A stretch of DNA of 64,000 nt from Diplonema papillatum (taxonomy: Eukaryota > Euglenozoa > Diplonemea > Diplonemida > Diplonemidae), in contig JAPJBO010000110.1 of NCBI GenBank assembly GCA_030068145.1, forward strand, positions 62,001 to 126,000, given 5' to 3'. A model generated the notes under the pieces. That model was not told where the DNA came from. It saw nothing but the letters and a program-made list of their open reading frames with translations, and made no database searches. The position numbers were made by a program, and so were the translations under genes. Positions 13,765 through 21,743 of this stretch are shown here, piece by piece (within the stretch, counting starts at the first letter, position 1; each line of letters begins with the position of its first letter).

Positions 13765-15482
13765 ATGGGCTTGCCGGAGCCGGAGTGGTACCACTTCGTG
13801 ATATGCCTCGGCGCTGCTCTGGGGTTGGCGGCGTGTGTGATATTCGCGTGCTGGCGGCTCGGGCAGAAGAAGCTGGCCGACAAGGAGCTGGCGCGGGACA
13901 ACGTCGCGAAGCAGTCGAAGGGCAAAACGAAAGAGGCGCTGGCGGCCGAGCGGGCCCGCCGCGACAAACTGGTCGCTGAAAAAGAGGCCGAGCTAGCCGG
14001 CAGGCAGCGGCCGGCGAGGCCGAAGTCGCCGGACATCGACGTCATCGCCCCCGACGACGACCCGTCTGCGGCGAGCCTGGTCAACGAACGAGCCATCCTC
14101 AACAAGATGCAGGACACCATGTCGGCCTCCCTCAAGTCGCACCGCGTCGCCGCCCGCGCGGGGCTCACGTTTCCGCCCACGACGGTCATCCACGAAGTCC
14201 ACATCAAACGTCCGACCCCTGAAACACGACTAGGTTTGCCGACCCTCGCTCCTTTTCCTTCTTGGGTTGTCCTGTTTTCGAGGTGTGAGAGTGCCTACCT
14301 TGGTCCCCCATGACGTAAACGGCACACATGCCGGACTCCAGGGTTCTCAAAGCGGGTCACAGGCCCACCTGCCCCACACGAGGCACGTGCCCAAGTCTCG
14401 GTGCAGGACTACTGTAGCAGGTCTCCATGTTTGCTCCTTCCTCAACTACCACATCCCCTTCTTGTGGCTAGACATGCTAAGAAGATTTGCGCCACTTCCC
14501 CGTGCGAGCGAGCTCACACACACACACACACACACACACAGGGCTCGAGCTGGGCAACACGACTGCCGTGATGGCAGTCGAGCCAAACGGGGCCGCCTAC
14601 GAAGGCGGTTTGCGGGAAGGATACGTGATCCACGCGGTAGACGGGAAAGCCACGAGGACTAAAGCAGAACTGATAACAGAGGTGTCTTCCAAGCAGGGCG
14701 ACCTGGTCTTCCTCGTCGAAGACGTCGCCGCGACGGAGGCCGCCGAAGCCGCGGAGCGCGAGCTCGTGGTGAGGAGAGAGGCCCTGCGGCACATCACGAC
14801 GAAGGACCCCAGCCCAACGTCTCTCATCTTCATCCCGCAGGCCGACAAGGGCAGCCGGGCGCGCAGCAAGTGGTACAGCAACGACCGCAGCTCGGCGTCC
14901 AGCCCGTCGAGCACGGACACCAGCCACACAAGCGATTCGGACAGCTCCAGCAGCGATGACTCGGGGACGTCATCAACGACCAGCAGCCATCGCAGGTTGC
15001 GTGCGCTGAAGACGAAGGGAACCGGCAAGCCGGGAGGCCGGAGGGGGAAGAAAGCCCACGGGAGGCGCCACGAAATGCGTAACGTGGCCGTGGACCATGA
15101 GCCCCGCGCGGCTCCGTACAGGCCGCTGGTTGACACGTCGATGCCGGGCTCCGGCTACCACAGCGTGCGCGCGATGCAGCAGCACCCGATGAGTGCGGCT
15201 GGGCACAGCGCCGTCTACAACAGCCCCCAGCACATCGCCCTCTACAACAGCCCCCGGCACAGCGCCTCGTTCACCGGGACTCAATGGCACGCCAAGCAGT
15301 CCCAAAGCCCCCCGGTCATCACCCCCAACATGGTCTCGTCCCCCGCCCCCTTCATCCCCAGCGACGGCCCCAAGCGCAGCGCGAAGCTCGTCGTCGACTC
15401 GTCTGTGCTCGGCAAGCCGCGGCCCGCCCCGCTCAAGAAGTACGTTGCCCCTCGGCGGGTGAGCCGTTCCTATGAAAGCTAG
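13765..15482 (+). CDS. membrane-anchored PDZ-domain protein, two exons (469 aa)
   Basis: Exons 13765-14233 and 14542-15482, joined in phase 1 (CTA G|GG CTC). The ATG has G at -3 and G at +4. The N terminus is short, then a single hydrophobic segment at about residues 10-30 (FVICLGAALGLAACVIFACW) anchors the protein. A charged, probably coiled-coil stretch follows to about residue 80, then a linker. The PDZ domain spans about residues 155-217, with a GLELG carboxylate-binding loop split exactly by the intron, then VEPNGAAYEGGL and GYVIHAVDGK. A Ser/Asp-rich region (about 280-310) and a basic, proline-rich tail without domains complete it. A scaffold or membrane adaptor role is inferred from PDZ plus anchor; the partner is unknown. 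A complete LINE sits 167 bp past the stop, in opposite orientation, and no AATAAA is seen before it. Confidence 0.82.
14515..14541 (+). repeat. (CA)n tract forming the 3' splice site of the PDZ-gene intron
   Basis: The intron ends in an uninterrupted CA repeat running directly into the CAG acceptor, with no ordinary pyrimidine tract next to it. The correct joining of the PDZ loop across this junction supports its use. Confidence 0.75.
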
Positions 15483-15633
15483 CGAGAGACGAAGGCTGCT
15501 CTTCTCCGCGGCTCTTTTCCCGACGAATTGGCCGGCGAAACGAACGACACGAATGGATGGCCATCCGAGAAGCGAAAGAAATGCACGACACGTGGATTTC
15601 CTGCAGCTCGGCTACAGTTTTTTTCCGGCTTCA

Positions 15634-15648
15634 AGCGCAGCTATTGCG
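15634..15648. repeat. LINE target-site duplication, left copy
   Basis: AGCGCAGCTATTGCG, identical to 24446-24460. Perfect identity argues for a recent insertion. Confidence 0.95.
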
Positions 15649-15714
15649 TATAAGTCGATCTTTGAGTGCGTGAGCCCCTCCGAAGAAAGGTCCATCGCAC
15701 TAGTTCCAAGCTAC

Positions 15715-18700
15715 TTAGCCCGGGTCTCTGGGTCGCGTCCCCCTCCTTCTTTTGGTCGCCTGGTCCTGCGTCTTGTTGGTCCGTCCGGGCTGGGGGCTTC
15801 GCGCTTCCCCTTCGTCTTGCATCACCTCGTCTCCACTCCCTGCCGCACGGGCTCCTACGTTTTGTGCCACCTGCGACGCGGGTCGCTTTACTGCTCTTCT
15901 GCGCGACGGCTGCTCTGTACTCGTTGCCTTATCCGCGATTGCCGCTTCTCGTACCGACCGCGCCTGCCTTTCCTGTTCTGCCTTTCGCCTCTGTGGTCCG
16001 TCGGCCGCCTCAGCTCGGGCGTCCTGCTGTGCTGTCTGGATCTCCTCGTCTTCCTTCTTACGTTGCTTGGCACTCCGTGCCGCCCGCGTCGCTTGCGGCG
16101 CGGGCCTCTTCAGAGCCGGTCGTCCTCGTGCGCGCTGTTCCGCCTTCGTATCCTGGTTCGCGCCCTCTGCCTCCGGCGCACCTCTTGACACTTCCTTGCC
16201 CTGGGCGGTGTTCCTCTTCGAGCTCCTCCCTCCTCGTCCCGCCTGATTCTCCTGTTCCGCTAAGGTGAACCACTTCTGGGCCCGTCGCCCCCTTTCCTCG
16301 TCCGATGGGTACCACTTTTTGAAATCGAATTTTCCTAGTCTCTCCCCGTCTTCCCTGCGCTCTGTTTGTACCTTTCCGTGTTCTGCCTTCGTGTACTCTC
16401 CTGCCGACACCTCGAGCCCTCGTAGCGCTTGCAGGGTATCTCTGCCCAGGATACAGCGCCTCTCCAGACCCTCCGTCCACCGTCCTGACGCGCCGAGCCG
16501 CCGCAGCCAACCTATTGATTTCTTTCTTGCCGGCAAAAGCTCCCCATCGTGGGTTCCTTGGAGCGTCTTGAGCATCCCCAACAGCGTCCTCATTTTTCCC
16601 GCGAGCGCAGCTCCTCCATGCGCTTCCCTTTTCTGGCCTGCGTCCTCCTCTCCGTCCTCTGCGTCTTCCGGCCCAACCGCCTTCTGTCCGCGTCGCGGCA
16701 GGTCCATTCCGGATTCGACTTCAAAGTCCACGGCGAGTTCTATGAACGTCACCGCCATCTCTTCCTCGCTCTTGGCCCAACGCAGTGTCGCCAGCCATTG
16801 CGCCAGCGCTAAGTATAGCGCCCTTCCATGCTTCCAGTTTCTGGGCATGTAGTCCGCCAGTGAATTCTGGATCACTTCCGTCTCCTGCGGCGCCCACTCC
16901 CAAGGATATGCAAGCCCACGTCCGTCGCTTTCCCGCTGCACCGGCTTCTTGTCCCTCCTCTGCCTCTCCAGGGTGATCTGGACCATCATGCCCTGCACAC
17001 TGTTGACAAGTTGGCGCGTCAAGCCCCTGCAGACCCATGCCCCTGCTCCTTCACCTCCTCTCTCTTTCTTCGGTTTGATCCCGCAAACGGACATACACTT
17101 CGGCCATTTCTGCCATTCTAGCGCGGTTACCGCATACGTCGTTCGTATGGCGTCCCACTCTCCACATCGCCACCACATGTGTAGGTGGTCCTCGTCTTCC
17201 TTTCCGCAGTACTTGCACGTTGCGCTCGGTTGCATCTTCCGTTGGTGCAACCGCGTCTGCGGCAGCACTGCATCCGCCATGATGTGCCTGAGCACACCTC
17301 GTTCATACGCGCTAAGGTTGACGGCAGTCGCTCCGCGCTCTTCCCTAGCCTCCCCTTTCCCGCGCCCTACTTCCAGCAGTCGCAGCGTTGCGTTGCGGTC
17401 CACGCCCTCACCAATCCCTTCCAGGTTCTTCCTGTCGATGTTCCGCCACCGCCAGAGCCTCAGGGCTTCGCGCGCCAGGTGCCCCAGCTCCTTGAGGTCG
17501 TCCAGTGTCCTCAGATCGACTTCCTTCCCTCGCCCGTCGCCCGTCTCCGTCTCGTCTGTATGGTCGTCGGGAATTCGGATCGACCACGGTCCCGTCCTTT
17601 GCCACTTCATGGCCTCTAACGTCCCGTCAAGCAAGTGTACCGGCCCCGAGGTGCTCGGGCAGGGAAAGACGCGGGCCGCCGCTTGCATGTGCGCCCTACA
17701 CCTCTCCGAGTCCTTCATCAGCGCCATCCACGTCATGACTCGTCGGTAGTGCACGGCCACCGGTGGATCCACCAAGTGACCCTTCCTCACGAGCGAGAGG
17801 CTAATCGCGGCGCAACGTCCCCGCCTATCCCTACCTGCAAGTCCCCTTTCAATTGCAGCTGTCAACTGTGCGAGCCACTTCTTCTCCGGCTCCTGTACCT
17901 CTACCCCGTAAATTGCCTTCGGGATCACGACCGAAGCGTAGATCCTCTCCTTCTTCTCCTGCGGCAGGGGTAACTTGCCCGCCCTCTTCGCGATTTTGGA
18001 CGCCTCGTCCAACCTGCTCGACAAGACCTTCTGGGCGCCTCCGTCGGTACCCAAACCTGCCCCCAAGCACTTCAACCACGCCACCTTCTCGACCTCCTGG
18101 CCGGCTATCCGAGGGTTGGCCTCGGCTTCGCTCTCCCGCTTTCTCTTCCTACCGCCCTCCTCCTCGTCCGGCGGACGCTTAGCCCTCACTACCGTCCATT
18201 TGCTCTTGCGGGCGTTGGGTCGCTGACCCGTGTCGCCGCAAAACTCCTCCGTCAGAGCCACTGCCCGCGTCAAATCCGGCTTCGTCCTCGTCACGACCTC
18301 GGTGTCATCCGCAAATGCTTGCGGTTCGGCCCCCGGGACCTCCTCTTCAACGAGATACATCCAGACCGACACGAGCGCGTTCAGGAAGATTACGCTCAGC
18401 GGACAGCCCTGCAGAATCCCGTTCGTCGCCTTGAACTCCTTCCCCAGCCCCGCCGGAAGCTTGAACCGTCGCCTCAGCTGGCGGTACATGCCCCGCACTG
18501 CATTCAACACTGATGGCGGCAGTCCCATGTCTTCCACAAGCTTCAACATGATCTCCTGCGGTATGCGGTCAAAACATTTGCTGTAGTCGAACGCCACGGC
18601 GAAAAGATCCTCGTCGTTCAGCAGAGCCGCTTCCATCTTCGCCGCCAAGAGCCAGTACACCTCCTGCGTCCTTCCCTTCTTCCTGAAACCGCGTTGATCG

Positions 18701-21612
18701 GGGTGCGCCCACGATTCTTGCCATTCCCTCACGAAACGGAGGCGCGTCGCCGCCCAGAGGCGGTACATAACGCTCGTTATCGTGATCGGGCGTTGCTCGA
18801 GAGGCTGCGGACCCTCCCCCTTCGGGATCAACACCACCAGCGCCTGCGCCACCACCTCGGGCCAGCTGCCGGCCCCCTCCACGTCGTTCAGCGCCAGCGC
18901 AATCACGTCGAGGAGAGGCACCGGCAGCGTCTTCAACTCGCACACTCGCCAGCCGTCCATCCCCCCGGCTTTCCGCGCCTTCATCTTCTTCAGCGTCGCG
19001 CTCAGGTCTTCTCCGGTCAACGGGCGGTCCTCGCAAGCTCCCCTCTTCACGTACTTGCCATACCTTCGCACGAAGTCCTCCCACTTCGGCTCCCGTACCT
19101 CCTTGTACATCTGGAACACGCCTCCCCACGCCTTCTCGCCTCGCAGGATCTCATCCATCTCATGGAGATCGGCGGTCACCGACCCATCTCCCCTCTCGAC
19201 GAACAGGGTGCTGTGCCTCTCCGGCTGCTTGCACCAGTCGTAGACACGCTTGGGGTTGTCGTCGATCGCCCGACGCATCTCCCCCCTCCACGTTTCCAGC
19301 CTTTTTGTTCTCCTCGCCGCCCGCGTCCTTTCGTGCTCCTTCTTCAACATGCCGCAGAGCGCCTGCAGCTCAGGCAGTGCAGGCGGGTTCGCCTCCTCCC
19401 ACAGGCGCGAATCAACGTGCTTGACGCCCGCCCTGCGGGCTTTTCTCCACACTCTCATCTCCTCCGTGCTCGGCTGGCCGCAGGTGTCCCGCTTCTCTCC
19501 CAGCCGCACCAGCTCCTCGAGTCTTCTGCAGGAGCCGAGTCTCGCCCTCGTGTCCCGGTCATCCGCATCCGCCTCTCCGTCAACTTGCCTCGCCGCAGGG
19601 CTGCGCACGCACTCTCCCGCCTGCTGCCCTCTCCCGACGTATTGGCGCGGCTTCTCCAGTAGCCCTCCACTCCTCTCCAGCAGGTACTGTTCTGCAGCAT
19701 CGCACACCGTCTTCCATTTCGCGTCGACCCCCTGCGCGGCTCGATACCGGTGTGCAGCTTCCTTGGCCCATTTCTCCGCCATGCCGAATTCCTCCTCGGG
19801 GTCCATCGCGCTCCAATCTGCGACAGGGAAGGCCCTCGGTAGCTTCAGTTGCGGGTAGCGCTGCTCCAACCGCTCGAGATCCAGCCTCACCACGACTGGC
19901 CTGTGAGTCGGTATCGACTCGGCTGTCAGTACGTTCACCCCCGATATCGCCACTGCCGCCACCGAGTTCGCGAATATCGCGTCTATACGCCTTCCTTTCT
20001 TCGACGCCATGCACGTGGCCGCAGGTTGTTGGGCGTACTGCTTGGCCCACGTACTGCCGACATCGACCCACTTCCCGGATTGGACGGCTGCGTTCAAAAT
20101 CGGGCTTTCCTCGGGCTCGACGTTGAAGTCCCCCGCGATGAGAATTGGCACGTCCCCTAGGGTGGCCGCGTAGCTGAGGGTATCCGCCAGGATCTCCTCC
20201 GTTGCGTCCTCATCTGACACGACCCCGTAGATCGACATCATGGAGAGGCTCCTCCTCCCGTCCCCGTACGCCACCTGTGCGTGCGCAAATCTACCCTTCT
20301 CCCAATGTCGCTTCGTCAGTTCCCCCGGCGGAACCGCGCGCGCGGGCAGTTCGGTCGCCGCGGAGAACGCTACTCCCCCGTACTCCGTCCGCAAAGCCGT
20401 CTTTATCCGAGTCTGGCCCTGCATGCGTCCCCAAACCAGCCTCTTCCCTCTACTTCGGGCTTCCCCCTCCGCCTGGGCCCTGTCCCTCTCGCACACCCTC
20501 ACCTCTTGCAAAGCCAGCAAATCCACCTTCCTTCCCCAGGCTTCCATTGTGTGGACTTCTGGGTGCGCGAGCAAGGACGTGACATTGGCGGAGGCGGCGA
20601 TCAGCCCTGTCACCGCCGGTCCCGGATTCTCGTGCACATCCCCGCACGTCAGCAGAGATCCCCTTCCGACGTCCTTGTGTAACCCCTCTTCGGGATTGGG
20701 GTCATCGTTGTCGGCTGCGAGAGTCGTGCCGTGTCTGACGTGGCTGCCGTCGACAGGGAGGCCGCCGAAGAATGGGTGCCGCTTCCCCTCAAACCTGCTT
20801 CCAAAGTGGGACACGTCGTCCACAGGGGGGCGATGCGGGCCGCCGTAGCATGAGCGTCGCCCCCCTGCTGACCTGCTTCCCAAGTAAAACGCGCCGCCCA
20901 CAGGGCGTTGCAGGCCGCCACAGAATGCGTGCCGCACCCCTTCAAACCGGCTTCCCAAGTAGAACACGTCGCCAACAGGGGGGCGATGCAGGCCGCCGTA
21001 AAACGAGTGTCGCCCCCCTGCTGTCCTGCTTCCCAAGTAAAACACGTCGCCAACCGGGCGGTGCAGGCCGCCGTAGAACGCGTGTTGCACCGTTTTAATC
21101 CGACTTCCACAGTAAAACACGTCGCCAGCGGTGGGGCGGTGCAGGCCGCCGTAGCATGAGTGCCGCCCCCCTGCCGACCTGCTTCTCGAGTAGAACACGC
21201 CACCAACAGGGCGGTGCAGGCCGCCGCAGAATGCGTGCCGCACCCCCTTAAACCGGCTTCCCAAGTAGAACCCGTTGCCAACAGGGGGGCGATGCAGGCC
21301 GCCGTAAAACGAGTGTCGCCCCCCTGCTGACCAGCTTCCCGAATAAAAGTCGTCGCCAGCAGGGCGGTGCAGGCCGCCGTAGAATGCGTGCTGCACCGCT
21401 TCAATTCGGCTTCCACAGTAAAACACGCCGCCAGCAGTGGGGCGGCGCAGGCCGCCGTAGAATGAGTGCCGCACCCTTATAAACCCGCTTTCAAAACAGA
21501 GCACGTCCGAGGGGCCCCTACCGCCGGGTGTGACGGTCTCGTCGCGCCTGTCGCGTTGGCCGTCGACGCGGTTGCCAGCAGCCGGGAGGCCGCGGAAGAA
21601 CAAGTGCCGCAT
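15715..21612 (-). CDS. LINE ORF2: repeat array, 2A peptide, APE endonuclease, reverse transcriptase
   Basis: About 1965 residues if counted from the first in-frame ATG after ORF1 (21612); the frame is open upstream to 22569, overlapping ORF1, so the true start is unsure. In order: about ten 25-26 residue repeats; the 2A motif CGDVHENPGP (20617-20646); an APE endonuclease with LLALQEVR, IAGDFNVEP and IPTHRPV (about 19850-20616); and an RT with RPITITSVMYRLW, FDYSKCFDRI (near 18580), QGCPLSVIF (near 18400) and FADDTEVV (near 18310). A CxxC...H...C knuckle, CKYCGKEDEDH, lies near 17200, followed by about 500 residues of charged, Lys/Glu/Ala-rich tail with nuclear-targeting-like basic clusters. 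The protein would copy LINE RNA at a nicked target. No RNase H follows the RT. No internal stop is present. Confidence 0.93.
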   Translation of the reverse strand: MRHLFFRGLPAAGNRVDGQRDRRDETVTPGGRGPSDVLCFESGFIRVRHSFYGGLRRPTAGGVFYCGSRIEAVQHAFYGGLHRPAGDDFYSGSWSAGGRHSFYGGLHRPPVGNGFYLGSRFKGVRHAFCGGLHRPVGGVFYSRSRSAGGRHSCYGGLHRPTAGDVFYCGSRIKTVQHAFYGGLHRPVGDVFYLGSRTAGGRHSFYGGLHRPPVGDVFYLGSRFEGVRHAFCGGLQRPVGGAFYLGSRSAGGRRSCYGGPHRPPVDDVSHFGSRFEGKRHPFFGGLPVDGSHVRHGTTLAADNDDPNPEEGLHKDVGRGSLLTCGDVHENPGPAVTGLIAASANVTSLLAHPEVHTMEAWGRKVDLLALQEVRVCERDRAQAEGEARSRGKRLVWGRMQGQTRIKTALRTEYGGVAFSAATELPARAVPPGELTKRHWEKGRFAHAQVAYGDGRRSLSMMSIYGVVSDEDATEEILADTLSYAATLGDVPILIAGDFNVEPEESPILNAAVQSGKWVDVGSTWAKQYAQQPAATCMASKKGRRIDAIFANSVAAVAISGVNVLTAESIPTHRPVVVRLDLERLEQRYPQLKLPRAFPVADWSAMDPEEEFGMAEKWAKEAAHRYRAAQGVDAKWKTVCDAAEQYLLERSGGLLEKPRQYVGRGQQAGECVRSPAARQVDGEADADDRDTRARLGSCRRLEELVRLGEKRDTCGQPSTEEMRVWRKARRAGVKHVDSRLWEEANPPALPELQALCGMLKKEHERTRAARRTKRLETWRGEMRRAIDDNPKRVYDWCKQPERHSTLFVERGDGSVTADLHEMDEILRGEKAWGGVFQMYKEVREPKWEDFVRRYGKYVKRGACEDRPLTGEDLSATLKKMKARKAGGMDGWRVCELKTLPVPLLDVIALALNDVEGAGSWPEVVAQALVVLIPKGEGPQPLEQRPITITSVMYRLWAATRLRFVREWQESWAHPDQRGFRKKGRTQEVYWLLAAKMEAALLNDEDLFAVAFDYSKCFDRIPQEIMLKLVEDMGLPPSVLNAVRGMYRQLRRRFKLPAGLGKEFKATNGILQGCPLSVIFLNALVSVWMYLVEEEVPGAEPQAFADDTEVVTRTKPDLTRAVALTEEFCGDTGQRPNARKSKWTVVRAKRPPDEEEGGRKRKRESEAEANPRIAGQEVEKVAWLKCLGAGLGTDGGAQKVLSSRLDEASKIAKRAGKLPLPQEKKERIYASVVIPKAIYGVEVQEPEKKWLAQLTAAIERGLAGRDRRGRCAAISLSLVRKGHLVDPPVAVHYRRVMTWMALMKDSERCRAHMQAAARVFPCPSTSGPVHLLDGTLEAMKWQRTGPWSIRIPDDHTDETETGDGRGKEVDLRTLDDLKELGHLAREALRLWRWRNIDRKNLEGIGEGVDRNATLRLLEVGRGKGEAREERGATAVNLSAYERGVLRHIMADAVLPQTRLHQRKMQPSATCKYCGKEDEDHLHMWWRCGEWDAIRTTYAVTALEWQKWPKCMSVCGIKPKKERGGEGAGAWVCRGLTRQLVNSVQGMMVQITLERQRRDKKPVQRESDGRGLAYPWEWAPQETEVIQNSLADYMPRNWKHGRALYLALAQWLATLRWAKSEEEMAVTFIELAVDFEVESGMDLPRRGQKAVGPEDAEDGEEDAGQKREAHGGAALAGKMRTLLGMLKTLQGTHDGELLPARKKSIGWLRRLGASGRWTEGLERRCILGRDTLQALRGLEVSAGEYTKAEHGKVQTERREDGERLGKFDFKKWYPSDEERGRRAQKWFTLAEQENQAGRGGRSSKRNTAQGKEVSRGAPEAEGANQDTKAEQRARGRPALKRPAPQATRAARSAKQRKKEDEEIQTAQQDARAEAADGPQRRKAEQERQARSVREAAIADKATSTEQPSRRRAVKRPASQVAQNVGARAAGSGDEVMQDEGEARSPQPGRTNKTQDQATKRRRGTRPRDPG
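20617..20670 (-). other. 2A ribosome-skipping peptide in LINE ORF2
   Basis: The encoded sequence GRGSLLTCGDVHENPGP ends the repeat-bearing segment immediately before the endonuclease. It differs from the well-known Thosea asigna virus 2A only at one position of the last fifteen (H for E). The variant DVHxNPGP is known from other APE-type LINEs. It predicts co-translational separation between Gly and the final Pro. Confidence 0.9.
20755..21475 (-). repeat. in-frame array of 25-26 residue repeats in LINE ORF2
   Basis: About ten units fit RHxFYGGLHRPxxGxVFYxGS with Rxx(A)G spacers. Alternating unit types (PTAG...FYCGSRIxxVQ and PPVG...FYLGSRFxGVR) give a longer higher-order period. The array precedes the 2A peptide, so it would belong to the released upstream product. 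I know no family with this motif. High aromatic, Gly and Arg content is compatible with RNA binding or self-association. Confidence 0.88.
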
Positions 21613-21743
21613 CCCATCGAATTCGTCACCAAAGTAGCCCTCGTCCCCGTTCGTACGATGACCGTCAGCAGGGGGGCGGTGCGAACCTGCTGCGCCCCCG
21701 ACTGTGCCGTTATGAGCTAGCACGACCACGGGCTCCGGTGCGT

